Shown: in pieces, positions 8,405 to 16,704 of the stretch
Position numbering within the stretch: position 1 is the stretch's first letter
Layout: each line of letters begins with the position of its first letter
Notes under the pieces: generated by a model
The model's input: the letters and a program-made list of their open reading frames with translations, nothing else
Databases searched by the model: none
Told to the model about the DNA's origin: nothing
Assembly: GCA_016871395.1 (NCBI GenBank)
Contig: VFYV01000002.1
Coordinates: forward strand, 1-64,000
Length of the DNA: 64,000 bases
Reading direction: 5' to 3'
Origin: Actinomycetota bacterium
Lineage (GTDB): Bacteria > Actinomycetota > Acidimicrobiia > Acidimicrobiales > Ilumatobacteraceae
Program-made: the position numbers and the translations under genes

Positions 8405-9736
8405 TCAGAGCGGCGGCAGCAACACGTTCGGATTCAGGACACCATCGGGGTCGAGGGCTCGCTTGATGGCCCGCATGGCCGCGATCTCGTCCGCGGAACG
8501 CGTGAGATGCAACCACTCGCGTTTGGCCGTCCCCACACCGTGTTCGGCACTGATACTTCCGCGATGGGCGGCGACGCAGGTCAACACAGCCTCGTCGACG
8601 GCCTGTTCGGCTGACGCGCCGAGGACGTTCACGTGCAAGTTGCCGTCGGCCGCATGACCGAAGACGATGGTCTCCGCCGACCGAGCCACCGCGGTGACGG
8701 CCTCACCCACCGCTGCGACGAATCGCGGCAACGACTCGAGCGGCACCGTGACGTCGTACTTCAGCGGGGTTCCCAAGGTCGCGATGCTCGACGTGTGCTC
8801 GTCGCGCAAGCGCCACAGTGCCCGCCGTCGACTCGGTGACCCGGCCACCGCCACCAGCGAGCATCCCGCCAGCAGTCGGGCCAGGACCGCCTCCTGGTCC
8901 TGCGACGTGGACGATTCGATCAGCACGTACCACTCGGCCTCGAAGGGCACGGCTTCTCCGGTGACCCGCGACGTGAGCGACACGCCCCGTCGCGACATCA
9001 ACTCGGCGGCGTCGATGGTGTCACTGGCGTGACACACCCGACCAACCACCGACATCGCATCGGCGACCGAAGCGCAGCCCACCAACACCGTCGTCACCGA
9101 CGCATGGGCCGGAACCAATCGCAGCACCGCCCGCGTGACGACGCCCAACGTCCCCTCGCTACCGCACATCAGACCCCGCAGGTCGTAACCAGTGTTGTCC
9201 TTCAACAACCCGGCCATGGTGGACACGATCGACCCATCGGCCAACACCGCCTCCAATCCGAGCACCTGTGCGCGCGTGGGACCGTAACGCAGAACGTTCA
9301 CACCTCCGGCATTCGTCGCGATCGTTCCACCGATCGTCGCACTCGCTCGCGCTCCGAAATCGACGGGGTATCGCAAGCCGACCGATGTCGCGGCGATCTG
9401 CACCGACTCCACGGTCGCGCCCGCCTCCACTTCGATGCGACGCGAGGCGGTGTCGGGAACGCCCACCTTGTTCAGGCGAGAGGTGCTCAGAACGACCTCG
9501 CCGCGAAGCGGAACACCTCCACCCACCAACCCGGTGTTGCCCCCTTGAGGGACCACGGATCGTCCATGGGCCCGCACGACGCGCAACACCTCGATCAGTT
9601 CGTGGATCGACCCCGGCCGTACCACCGTGTCGGTCACGCCCACGAAACGTCCGGTCCAATCCACGACGTGGGAGGTGCCCGCGCCGTCGAAGACGTGGTC
9701 CGAGCCAACCACCGCACGAATCTCGTCGACGAACAC
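8405..9736 (-). CDS. FAD-linked D-2-hydroxyacid dehydrogenase/oxidase (GlcD/D-LDH-like)
   Basis: 443 residues, GTG start. The PCMH/VAO FAD-binding domain shows VVPQGGNTGLVGG at about residues 60-72 and GGTIATNAGG near 130. The C-terminal FAD-oxidase domain ends with GSISAEHGVGTAKREWL, the signature holding catalytic and FAD-contacting residues of D-lactate, D-2-hydroxyglutarate and glycolate dehydrogenases. It should oxidise a D-2-hydroxyacid to a 2-oxoacid at the membrane or via an electron acceptor. No Fe-S partner subunit is adjacent, so a single-subunit enzyme is likely. It diverges from a kinase gene at 9812. Confidence 0.9.
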   Translation of the reverse strand: MFVDEIRAVVGSDHVFDGAGTSHVVDWTGRFVGVTDTVVRPGSIHELIEVLRVVRAHGRSVVPQGGNTGLVGGGVPLRGEVVLSTSRLNKVGVPDTASRRIEVEAGATVESVQIAATSVGLRYPVDFGARASATIGGTIATNAGGVNVLRYGPTRAQVLGLEAVLADGSIVSTMAGLLKDNTGYDLRGLMCGSEGTLGVVTRAVLRLVPAHASVTTVLVGCASVADAMSVVGRVCHASDTIDAAELMSRRGVSLTSRVTGEAVPFEAEWYVLIESSTSQDQEAVLARLLAGCSLVAVAGSPSRRRALWRLRDEHTSSIATLGTPLKYDVTVPLESLPRFVAAVGEAVTAVARSAETIVFGHAADGNLHVNVLGASAEQAVDEAVLTCVAAHRGSISAEHGVGTAKREWLHLTRSADEIAAMRAIKRALDPDGVLNPNVLLPPL

Positions 9737-9811
9737 GAACGCACCGTAATGCCGGCACCGTGCCGACGCACCGTCACGATGACCTACTATCGAGAGTGGG
9801 GGGTGACAGCC

Positions 9812-10861
9812 ATGGGGGGCACACCGTTGACCATGTCGCAGGTGGACGGCGCTTGGCTGTCGACGGCGCTCGGAGGGCGCGTCGACGACTTCTCGATCCG
9901 GATCATCGGATCAGGTGAGGGTTTCATGGGTCAATTGGGGCGCGTCTCGCTACGCGGGGAGGGAGTGCCCTCGTCGGTCATCGTGAAGTTGCCCACCGCG
10001 GATCCGGGTGGCCAGATGATCGGACAGATGATGCGGGTGTGGGAGCGCGAGCACCGCTTCTACACCGAGGTGGCCCACCGTGTGACGGGCGTCCGCTTGG
10101 CCCGTTGCTTGTACAGCACCGCCGAGCCCTACGCACTCATTCTCGAGGATTTGGCGCCCGCCACAGCCGGTGACCAAGTCGCCGGTCCCACGGCGTCGCA
10201 GGCTCGCACCGCCATCGACACCGCCGCCGCGCTGCACGCCCAATGGTTCGACCATCCCGACTTGCGCGGTCTCGCGTGGATGCCCGGCATCGATGATCCG
10301 ATGTCGGCGTCGGTGGGCACCATGTTCCCCGTGGGTTGGCCCATGTTTCTCGAGCGGTACCGGGATTCCCTTCCCCCGCGCGTGTTGGGATGGTGCGAAA
10401 CCTTCGCCCCGACGGTCGAGAAGTGGATATCCGGTTACAGCGACTGGCCCTGCACTCTCATTCACGGCGATTTTCGGCTCGACAACATGTTCTATTCCGC
10501 CGACGGCTCCATGACCCTCATCGACTGGCAGTTGTCGATGCGAGCCCCGAGCACCACCGACCTGGTGTACTTCCTCGGCACCAACCTGCCCACCGAGATG
10601 CGCCGGCAGATGCAGGACGAGTTGATCGACCGGTACTGTCGCGGGTTGCGGGAACGGGGTGTGCCCGACGAGTGGTCCGAACACGACCGCATCGTGCAGG
10701 GATACGCCGAGGGAGCCTTGTTCTATTGCACCTCTTTCGCCGCCAGTATCCTGACCCTCGACCCCGCCAACGAGCGCGGAGCGGCTCTCATGGACTCGCT
10801 GGTGCGTCGGGCCTTCTCGGCCGCCGACGACCTCGATGCCGGTTCGCGCATGGGACTCTGA
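9812..10861 (+). CDS. Ecdysteroid-kinase-like / APH-superfamily phosphotransferase
   Basis: 349 residues from ATG 9812, preceded by a G-rich ribosome-binding stretch (GTGGGGGG) and a possible -10 hexamer TACTAT at 9785-9790; upstream in-frame codons are antisense to the flavoprotein gene and rejected. N-lobe signatures are GSGEGFMGQLGRV (glycine-rich loop) and SSVIVKLP (ATP-binding Lys). The catalytic loop is LIHGDFRLDN with metal-binding IDWQL after it. This is the EcKinase/CHK-like branch of aminoglycoside phosphotransferase-fold enzymes. Two paralogues sit at 50,737 and 61,277. They probably phosphorylate a hydroxylated small molecule; the substrate is unknown. Confidence 0.88.
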   Translation: MGGTPLTMSQVDGAWLSTALGGRVDDFSIRIIGSGEGFMGQLGRVSLRGEGVPSSVIVKLPTADPGGQMIGQMMRVWEREHRFYTEVAHRVTGVRLARCLYSTAEPYALILEDLAPATAGDQVAGPTASQARTAIDTAAALHAQWFDHPDLRGLAWMPGIDDPMSASVGTMFPVGWPMFLERYRDSLPPRVLGWCETFAPTVEKWISGYSDWPCTLIHGDFRLDNMFYSADGSMTLIDWQLSMRAPSTTDLVYFLGTNLPTEMRRQMQDELIDRYCRGLRERGVPDEWSEHDRIVQGYAEGALFYCTSFAASILTLDPANERGAALMDSLVRRAFSAADDLDAGSRMGL

Positions 10862-10877
10862 CGCACCCGTCCCCGCA

Positions 10878-11561
10878 TCAATCGTCTGCGGCCACCCTCG
10901 TCCAACGAACATCGATCGTTGCTCGACCTTCCTCGCGAGCGCGACGCTCGAACACCGTCTCGATACGCCAGACCGGGCGCTCGCCGATGGGCTCGGAGAA
11001 TCGACCCGAATTCCCGATCGCGCTCGCGGCCCATCGCGCGTAGTCGGCGCTGTCGGTCGCCAACCGGAGCACACCACCCACCTTCAGTGGTCTGGTGAGA
11101 GCACCGATGAGATCGTCGCGCAAGAGCCGACGATTCCGGTGTCGCGCCTTGGGCCAGGGGTCAGGGAAGAAGACCCAAATCTCGTCGATGGAGCCAGGTG
11201 CCAATCGCCCGACGAACACCTGCGCGTCCCCCTCGACGACACGCACGTTCACCAACCCGTGCGCCTCGATACCGGCCAGGATGTTGGCGATGCCCCGAGT
11301 GTGCACGTCGATGGCCATCAGCGAATCGTTCCGGTGACCGCGCGCGTAGGACACCACCAGATCTCCCCGTCCACATCCGATTTCCAGGATCGTGGTGCTC
11401 GCGTCGCCGAACACCTCGCGCGGATGGAAACGATCTCCATCCTCATCGATGCTCCACCGATCGATCAGTCGTTGGTAGACGTCGTCCATCTCGGCGCCCA
11501 ATCGGCGACGCCGCGGACGGAACGTCCGCACCAGTTGATTCTCCGAGTCGCCCCGCAGCAC
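10878..11561 (-). CDS. trmB: tRNA (guanine-N7-)-methyltransferase
   Basis: 227 residues from GTG 11561, chosen because the family's conserved N-terminus (here VRTFRPRRRR) begins a few residues later and no ATG fits. Motif I for SAM binding is ILEIGCGRGDLV, and the family signature is EIWVFFPDPWPKARHRNRRL, where the Asp and Pro-Trp-Pro-Lys segment binds tRNA and methylates G46. Then come GGVLRLATD and the C-terminal WRIETVFERRAREEGR. Length is normal. It is a housekeeping gene, convergent with the kinase gene at 10861 and divergent from the small protein at 11619. Confidence 0.95.
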   Translation of the reverse strand: MLRGDSENQLVRTFRPRRRRLGAEMDDVYQRLIDRWSIDEDGDRFHPREVFGDASTTILEIGCGRGDLVVSYARGHRNDSLMAIDVHTRGIANILAGIEAHGLVNVRVVEGDAQVFVGRLAPGSIDEIWVFFPDPWPKARHRNRRLLRDDLIGALTRPLKVGGVLRLATDSADYARWAASAIGNSGRFSEPIGERPVWRIETVFERRAREEGRATIDVRWTRVAADD

Positions 11562-11618
11562 GACGTCACGGTAACGGCCGCGGGCGACTCCGGTAACCTT
11601 CGTCCGAGGAGGCCGACC

Positions 11619-12038
11619 GTGTCGATCCAACTGCAGGTGGTTCTGGCCGACTACGCGGTGACGCATGACGGCAAGATCATGATGGCCGGAGCAGGTTGGA
11701 GCGAGGTCGGCTCGGGCACCTTCGCCAGCGCCCTCGCGTTCATGGCCAAGGTCCCCTGGGACATGACCGGTCGTGACATCAGCCTTCGCGCCGACCTGGT
11801 CGACGAAGACGGTCGTGCGGTGACCATCAACGACAATCCCGTCGTGCTGCAGATCGGATTCCGGGTGGAGCGACCCGATGGCCTGCGCCCCGGCTCCGAC
11901 ATCGACCAGAATCTGGCGGTACAACTCCCGCAACTGTCGCTGTCGCCCGGGCGAGCCTACGAATGGCGAATCACCGTGGATGGCGAGCAACGTCGGGACT
12001 GGAACCGCGGATTCTTCGTGCGCGCCCCGTCCGTCTGA
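11619..12038 (+). CDS. Small conserved actinobacterial protein (DUF6941-like)
   Basis: 139 residues from GTG 11619 with GAGGAGG six bases upstream, which decides the start. It opens VQLxVVLADYAVTHDGKIMMAGAGW-like, a pattern seen in small conserved proteins of actinobacteria annotated as DUF6941; I recall this family rather than having compared it. The rest is predicted beta-rich: NPVVLQIGFRVERPDG, then LSLSPGRAYEWRITVDG, suggesting an Ig-like or C2-like sandwich. No signal peptide or membrane segment. Function unknown. It diverges from trmB by 57 bases and converges on the WS/DGAT gene. Confidence 0.75.
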   Translation: MSIQLQVVLADYAVTHDGKIMMAGAGWSEVGSGTFASALAFMAKVPWDMTGRDISLRADLVDEDGRAVTINDNPVVLQIGFRVERPDGLRPGSDIDQNLAVQLPQLSLSPGRAYEWRITVDGEQRRDWNRGFFVRAPSV

Positions 12039-12046
12039 GCGAACGG

Positions 12047-13540
12047 TCACGAACCTTTGACCGGGGTCAGAGGCACCCCGTACACGTCGCACAACAGGGC
12101 GATCTCCTCGAAGTGCATCTCGAGCAAATCCCAGAGGTCGGGCACCAACTCGCGGCAGGCGATGAGGCCGAAGTCGAGGCGATCCAGATAACTGTGCACG
12201 GTGATGTTCAGGCCCATACCGTCGGTGACGATCGAGATGGGGATGTAGTTCTCCATTCGCGCCCCACTCAGCCACATGGGTGAACGAGGTCCCGGCACGT
12301 TGGAGATCACCACGTTGTTGGGTAACAGATTCGCTCGATCCGCCCAACGGAGTCTCGACGCCAATCGTGCGGCGGCGGTGGCCAAAATGGGTGAGGTCGC
12401 TTGCGCACCTTGAGCAATGGTGTCGGCGGGAATCAACTCGAATTGTCGCTTGGCGGCTTCCATCGCTTCGTGGCACAACGCCACTCGCTCGCGGGGATCG
12501 TCACAATTGGTCGGCAGGTCGGCGATGATTCCCGACACCATGTTGGTCCAGGGCACATCCTCGTCGCCGGTACGAAACGACACCGGAACCATGGCGCGCA
12601 ACGGCCGATCGGGCAAGGCGTCGTAGCCGAGCAGATAGGTGCGCAACGCTCCGGTGCACACCGCCATGACGACGTCGTTCACCGTGCCCCCGGAGGCGCT
12701 CTTCAAGGCCCGCAACGTGTCGAGTGATGCCGACCCCATCGCGAATCGACGGTGCGGGGTGATGGACTTGTTCCACGGAGTGGCCGGGGCCGGGCTCAAG
12801 GGCAGTCGAACGCGATTCTCGGCCACGGTTTGCTCGTCCTCGGGACGTCGCGTGACCGCGCGCACGGTTCGTCGAACCTGCCGAGTGAGTTGACTCGCGG
12901 GCCGGAACCCGACCGAGTCGGCCAGACCTTGAGCCACTCGCAGCTGGAGTCGCAACGACCGCACCGGATTGGACACCAACTTGGAGAGTGAGCGTTGGAG
13001 CAGCACCGCCGACGTCGGAGCCTGCTCGGGTTCGATCGGCGCGGGGGTCAGATCCGGACGGGCGTCGGGAGAGGTGTCGGTGAGCATGTTCAGCAGCACC
13101 ACCCCGGCCCCACCATCGATGGACGAATGATGAAACTTCGTCATCAACGCCCAGCGCCCATCGGCGAGTCCTTCGATGACGTAGACCTCCCACAACGGAC
13201 GAGCCCGGTCCAAGGCGCGCCCGAATATTCGCGCCACTTGATCGGCCAACTGACGATCGTCCCCGGGAGGCGCCAAACCGAGATGACGCACGTGATAATC
13301 GAGATCGAAATCGTCGTCGACGACCCAATACGGATGGTCCAGTCCCAGCGGAACCTCGAGCAACTTCTCGTGCAGGGGGGCCACCCGACCGACCAAGGAC
13401 CGGAACCGCTCGTACACCACGGCGTACGGATCGAAATCGGCCGACGGTCGGCTGTACAACGCGAGACCCGACACGTGGCCGAACATGGTGGAGGACTCCA
13501 TGTGAAGGAAGGTCGCGTCCAGGCCCGTCAACTGCCGCAC
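12047..13540 (-). CDS. Wax ester synthase / diacylglycerol acyltransferase (WS/DGAT)
   Basis: 497 residues from GTG; the start MRQLTGLDATFLHMES is the standard family N-terminus. The catalytic motif HHSSIDG is at residues 137-143 (HHxxxDG). The later NDVVMAVCTGALR, MVPVSFRT and VISNVPGP segments match WES acyltransferases of mycobacteria and rhodococci. The enzyme transfers an acyl group from acyl-CoA to diacylglycerol or a fatty alcohol, giving storage triacylglycerol or wax ester at the membrane or lipid droplet. It fits the lipid-centred content of the window, and the 100 bases upstream hold only the terminator and end of tRNA-Gly. Confidence 0.95.
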   Translation of the reverse strand: MRQLTGLDATFLHMESSTMFGHVSGLALYSRPSADFDPYAVVYERFRSLVGRVAPLHEKLLEVPLGLDHPYWVVDDDFDLDYHVRHLGLAPPGDDRQLADQVARIFGRALDRARPLWEVYVIEGLADGRWALMTKFHHSSIDGGAGVVLLNMLTDTSPDARPDLTPAPIEPEQAPTSAVLLQRSLSKLVSNPVRSLRLQLRVAQGLADSVGFRPASQLTRQVRRTVRAVTRRPEDEQTVAENRVRLPLSPAPATPWNKSITPHRRFAMGSASLDTLRALKSASGGTVNDVVMAVCTGALRTYLLGYDALPDRPLRAMVPVSFRTGDEDVPWTNMVSGIIADLPTNCDDPRERVALCHEAMEAAKRQFELIPADTIAQGAQATSPILATAAARLASRLRWADRANLLPNNVVISNVPGPRSPMWLSGARMENYIPISIVTDGMGLNITVHSYLDRLDFGLIACRELVPDLWDLLEMHFEEIALLCDVYGVPLTPVKGS

Positions 13541-13606
13541 GACGACACGGTACCGTCCCGCATGTTGGGGACTTCCGACCCGAGCAGACGAAAGCCGGAA
13601 AAACCC

Positions 13607-13631
13607 AAGACCCGGCGCGAGGCCGGGTCTT
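13607..13631 (-). terminator. Intrinsic terminator downstream of tRNA-Gly
   Basis: Reading leftward, a perfect 10-bp stem (AAGACCCGGC with GCCGGGTCTT, 5-base loop) is followed by GGGTTTTT. It begins nine bases past the tRNA-Gly 3' end and so ends its transcript. Confidence 0.85.
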
Positions 13632-13639
13632 CGATCTGG

Positions 13640-13712
13640 AGCGGATGACGAGATTCGAACTCGCGACCCTCACCTTGGCAAGGTGATGCTCTACCAACTG
13701 AGCCACATCCGC
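13640..13712 (-). tRNA. tRNA-Gly (GCC)
   Basis: The cloverleaf is complete on the minus strand. Acceptor is GCGGATG/CATCCGC, the anticodon stem TCACC/GGTGA encloses TTGCCAA with anticodon GCC, and the T-arm is GCGAG-TTCGAAT-CTCGT. CCA is not encoded. A terminator follows at 13607-13631. Confidence 0.96.
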
Positions 13713-13756
13713 CGGACGAGCGAAGTTTACCATTCGACCCTCGGGCGACAACCCCG

Positions 13757-14668
13757 CTACTCGATCGACTCGGGCACCAACGGCACCCCCCGTGGACCGC
13801 GGTCCCAGACGCTTCCGGCCAGACCACTCAGCACCAGCACGGCGCCCACGATCTTGCTCCAGCCGAGTGACTGGTCGTAGATGAGCCAGGCCCCCACCAC
13901 CGACACCACCGGCCCCAACAACGTGAGCAACGACGTGACGGTGGCATCGAGATGACGACTGGCCCACGTGACGAGGCCGTGACCCACCAAACCCGGTCCG
14001 AGGATCATTCCTACGAGCAACAAGTAGTCCTTGGCATTGACCGACGTGAGGTCGTCGGACACGGCGAGACACCACGGGGTGATCACGATAGAACCGACGA
14101 GGAAGACACCCGACAAGAACGTCCAACCGTCGATACCCGCGTCGCGGGTGCGCTTCAAGATGATGAAGTACGCCGTCCAGCACACCACGTTCACGAGGGC
14201 GAAGAGGTCGCCTTCGAGTGACGCGCCGTCGCTGTTCGATCCGACCAGCACCACCAACACCAATCCGAACAGCGAGACGAACGCGAAGGGAAGTCGTCGC
14301 CACTCGGTGCGCTCCCCCACCAGACGGCCCAAACCGAGCACCATGAGCGCGGGGGTGAGGTGTGAGATGAGAGTCGCGGCGGCGATCGACGTGGTGCGGG
14401 TGGCCTGGAAACCGAACATCATCGACAACCCGAAAAACACACCGGGCACCACGCACCGCTTCAAAATCGAAAGCGTCATGGGCTGCCCCCAGACGCGAGC
14501 GGCGATGAACATCACCGGCGTGCCCAACCACATGCGGTAGAGCGCCACGGTCGTACCGTCGACACTCATGCCGAGCACCATCAGCGCGCCGAGACCCCAT
14601 GCCACCACGGCGAGAAGTACGGCGGGAACGGCGAGGCTATTCGACTCGCGACCGAGGGCGATGGTCAC
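13757..14668 (-). CDS. EamA/DMT-superfamily transporter
   Basis: 303 residues, GTG start overlapping the stop of the upstream small gene in GTGA. About ten hydrophobic helices are visible as two EamA halves: AVPAVLLAVVAWGLGALMV at the N-terminus, and a second repeat beginning near LVGMILGPGLVGHGLVTWAS. The proteins of this superfamily export or import amino acids, metabolites or drugs; the substrate cannot be read from sequence. The overlap implies translational coupling with the 73-residue protein encoded just upstream, an unusual partner. Termination probably occurs before the tRNA-Gly gene. Confidence 0.88.
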   Translation of the reverse strand: MTIALGRESNSLAVPAVLLAVVAWGLGALMVLGMSVDGTTVALYRMWLGTPVMFIAARVWGQPMTLSILKRCVVPGVFFGLSMMFGFQATRTTSIAAATLISHLTPALMVLGLGRLVGERTEWRRLPFAFVSLFGLVLVVLVGSNSDGASLEGDLFALVNVVCWTAYFIILKRTRDAGIDGWTFLSGVFLVGSIVITPWCLAVSDDLTSVNAKDYLLLVGMILGPGLVGHGLVTWASRHLDATVTSLLTLLGPVVSVVGAWLIYDQSLGWSKIVGAVLVLSGLAGSVWDRGPRGVPLVPESIE

Positions 14669-14886
14669 GAAGCCTTCGGACGCAGATCCACCCGGAGCAC
14701 CAGAATGCCGTCCTCGATCGTTGCCGCGGCGTCGCCGATCAGTGCGAAATCCTGGAAGTCGACCTGAGCCTGCTCGATGAAGCGCGTCCGCTCCTCCCCG
14801 GCCACCGGGGGCAAGGGGCGTTGCTTCACGGCCGCCGCCCGAGCCTTGAATCGGGAGATCATCGCCTCGAGGTCGAGTTGGGCCAT
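14665..14886 (-). CDS. Small conserved-looking protein, 73 aa
   Basis: The start ATG 14886 follows GTGGGGGT. The product begins MAQLDLEAMISRFKARAAAV, a predicted amphipathic helix, then PPVAGEERTRFIEQAQVDFQ, and ends in two short beta-strands, TIEDGILVLRVDLRP. It is acidic and soluble, with no Cys and no signal peptide. It overlaps the DMT transporter start by four bases, so the two are almost certainly translated together. I do not recognise the family. It could be a small accessory or regulatory protein. Confidence 0.65.
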   Translation of the reverse strand: MAQLDLEAMISRFKARAAAVKQRPLPPVAGEERTRFIEQAQVDFQDFALIGDAAATIEDGILVLRVDLRPKAS

Positions 14887-14932
14887 ACCCCCACGGTAGT
14901 CGTCGGCTAACGGGGGCGTCGGGGAACTCCCG

Positions 14933-15433
14933 TCACGTGATGAGTGGATCGATGGGTGTCGACCCCGAGCGCGACTGCGGCTCGACCCGGGGATCATCGT
15001 CGCGGACGTCGGCGATCGGTTCGGGCTCTCTCGTCGTCGGGGCGTCGAGGTCGGACCAATCGTCGCCGGGCCAGACGTCGTCATCGTGCTCGACTTCCGA
15101 GGGCGCCTCCGGCTCATCGAACGCCACGCCCGCGGCCGGGTCCACGGGGGCCTCGGCCGAGGTGGTCGCCACCAGCGAGGGACGCGACGAATCCCGAACC
15201 CGACGCCCCTCGACGATGTCGAGATTTGCGTACTTGCGAGTGCTCATCGAGTGCAACGGGCCGAGGGACTCAGGATCCGGAATAGTGCTGCGCCAATACC
15301 AAACGGCCAGCGCGGTCAACGCCAGGGCGGCGAGCAACAAGAACAAGGTGACCAATAACACCACCAGCGTGTTGCCGTTGTCGGCGATGGAGGAGGTTTC
15401 GACCGCGGGGTTCGGGTGCAACGGTCCGATCAC
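14933..15433 (-). CDS. Single-pass membrane protein with acidic cytoplasmic tail
   Basis: 166 residues. A short N-terminus is followed by one strong transmembrane helix, TLVVLLVTLFLLLAALALTA, at about residues 22-41, then WYWRSTIPDPESLGPLHSMS. The remaining 100 residues are hydrophilic, rich in Asp, Glu, Pro and Ser, and probably disordered. No known domain is seen. It lies in a leftward run of genes between fpg and the 73-residue protein, with its own possible operator just upstream (15436-15450). Function unknown. Confidence 0.65.
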   Translation of the reverse strand: MIGPLHPNPAVETSSIADNGNTLVVLLVTLFLLLAALALTALAVWYWRSTIPDPESLGPLHSMSTRKYANLDIVEGRRVRDSSRPSLVATTSAEAPVDPAAGVAFDEPEAPSEVEHDDDVWPGDDWSDLDAPTTREPEPIADVRDDDPRVEPQSRSGSTPIDPLIT

Positions 15434-15435
15434 GA

Positions 15436-15450
15436 CCGACAGTCTGTCGG
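15436..15450. promoter_or_regulatory. Short perfect palindrome upstream of the membrane-protein gene
   Basis: CCGACAG-T-CTGTCGG is a perfect 7-1-7 inverted repeat immediately upstream of the 15433 start and 32 bases past the fpg stop. It could be an operator or a weak hairpin end of the fpg transcript; no T-run follows. Confidence 0.35.
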
Positions 15451-15481
15451 ATTGTGGAACGGTTGAGGCACCACCCTCGCG

Positions 15482-16258
15482 TCAGACCTGATGTTTCGGA
15501 CACCAGAAGGTGGTGCGACCGCCCACGTTGGCCCGAGCCAAGGGCGTGCCGTCGACCGGACAAGAGGCGCCCGGGTGACGCAGTTCCACGGCCAGATCAC
15601 CGGCATGACTGCCTCCGCGCTTCCACAGCCGATCGAGCACCGCTCGGGTGTTGCGATGCACGGCGGCCACGGCCGTCGCGTCCAGCGACGCCGTCGATCG
15701 ACGAGGGTCGACCCCGGACTTCATCAGTATCTCGTCCACCAACATGTTTCCCAGGCCGGCGACCACCGACTGATCCAGCAAGACCGCCTTGACCGCGGTG
15801 CGACGCCCCGACAAACGTTCCCGAAACGTGCGCAGGTCGATGCTCCAGGCATCAGGTCCCAGGTCCGCCCGATCCTGTGCCGAGGTGACACGAGCAAAAC
15901 GCCGGGGGTCGCTGAGCACCAGCGTCCCCCGATCGAATCGCATGGTGAAACGATGCCAACGCGCGTCGTCGGAGGCGGCGTACGACAACTCTTCGATGGG
16001 TGCACGACCGTTCACGATCACCCGACCGGACATCCCGAAATGCACGTCGATCGTGTCGTCATGTCGTCGACGTCGCACGACGATACCCATGACCTTGCCG
16101 TGGCGCGTCACGTCGACGACCCGACCGCCCACCAACCGGTGCACGAACTCGGGCATCGGGACGACGATCGGATCGTCGGCGACGACTCCGGTGATCCGCC
16201 ACCCGATCACCGCCGCACTGGCCCGCCGGAACGACTCCACTTCGAGAATTTCAGGAAT
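15482..16258 (-). CDS. Formamidopyrimidine-DNA glycosylase (Fpg/MutM family), ATT start
   Basis: 258 residues if initiated at ATT 16258. The enzyme needs Pro as first residue after Met: the codons read (ATT)-P-E-I-L-E-V-E-S-F-R-R, matching the family MPExPEVExxRR. No ATG, GTG or TTG lies in frame upstream, and a GTG at 16240 would delete the catalytic Pro2 and Glu3. Other Fpg landmarks are present: Lys55 in RHGKVMG, HFGMSG, DPRRFA and the H2TH segment VAGLGNMLVDEIL. The C-terminal finger reads CPVDG...FWCPKH, so two of the usual four Cys are Asp and His. It excises oxidised purines such as 8-oxoG. GGAGG abuts the ATT, and a short leader frame ends over it. Confidence 0.88.
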   Translation of the reverse strand: MPEILEVESFRRASAAVIGWRITGVVADDPIVVPMPEFVHRLVGGRVVDVTRHGKVMGIVVRRRRHDDTIDVHFGMSGRVIVNGRAPIEELSYAASDDARWHRFTMRFDRGTLVLSDPRRFARVTSAQDRADLGPDAWSIDLRTFRERLSGRRTAVKAVLLDQSVVAGLGNMLVDEILMKSGVDPRRSTASLDATAVAAVHRNTRAVLDRLWKRGGSHAGDLAVELRHPGASCPVDGTPLARANVGGRTTFWCPKHQV

Positions 16259-16286
16259 CCTCCAAGTGTGGTCGGTCGAGCGACAC
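16251..16286 (-). promoter_or_regulatory. Possible 11-codon leader ORF overlapping the fpg ATT start
   Basis: GTG at 16286 follows GGAGGAG with five bases spacing and opens a short frame (VSLDRPHLEDS) ending in TGA at 16253-16251, five bases inside fpg in the +1 frame. Termination there could deliver ribosomes to the ATT codon by reinitiation. This is inferred from spacing only. Confidence 0.35.
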
Positions 16287-16317
16287 GATGTCTCCTCCGG
16301 CGTGGGAAACTCGACAC

Positions 16318-16704
16318 ATGAACATCGGCACCGTGTCGACCTTTCTGGTGGTTGTCCTTCTGATCGCCAGCGTCGTCGCCGCCAGTCTCGAGCCCCATTG
16401 GTCCAGCCGCGATGGTCGACGCTTCATCGCCCGAGCCGCCCGCCTCGAGCCCCGCGATCGCCCGTCGTGGGTGGAGGTTCGCGGGAGGGTGGACCGCGAT
16501 TCGATCCTGATCTCGGCCCGCCGACGCCGCCACGCTCACCTGAATGGCACCTACCACCTCGCTGGAACCGGCGAGGGTTCGCGTCGCGCCACGGTGGTGG
16601 TCCTGCGCGGAGACGGGGACGTCTTGTTACGACTCCCTCGGAACAGTCGCACGCTGCGGGCGATGACGGCGACCTCGGATCCCGGGGCCAACCCGCCCGC
16701 CTAG
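16318..16704 (+). CDS. Small membrane-anchored protein, unknown function
   Basis: 128 residues from ATG 16318. The N-terminus MNIGTVSTFLVVVLLIASVVAA forms a signal anchor or transmembrane helix at about residues 5-23. The rest is basic and beta-rich: SWVEVRGRVDRDSILISARRRRH, then GSRRATVVVLRGDGDVLLRLP. This might be a small extracytoplasmic or cytoplasmic barrel, but no domain is recognised. The gene diverges from fpg by 59 bases and converges on metX, overlapping its 3' end by four bases. Confidence 0.6.
   Translation: MNIGTVSTFLVVVLLIASVVAASLEPHWSSRDGRRFIARAARLEPRDRPSWVEVRGRVDRDSILISARRRRHAHLNGTYHLAGTGEGSRRATVVVLRGDGDVLLRLPRNSRTLRAMTATSDPGANPPA

Noticed and set aside
9029-9811. Long N-terminal extension of the kinase frame at 9812
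   Set aside because: It is antisense to the flavoenzyme gene, has no domain, and a ribosome-binding site precedes ATG 9812.
12501-14600. 699-codon minus-strand open frame
   Set aside because: It spans tRNA-Gly, a terminator and two well-supported genes in another frame; Arg-rich shadow.
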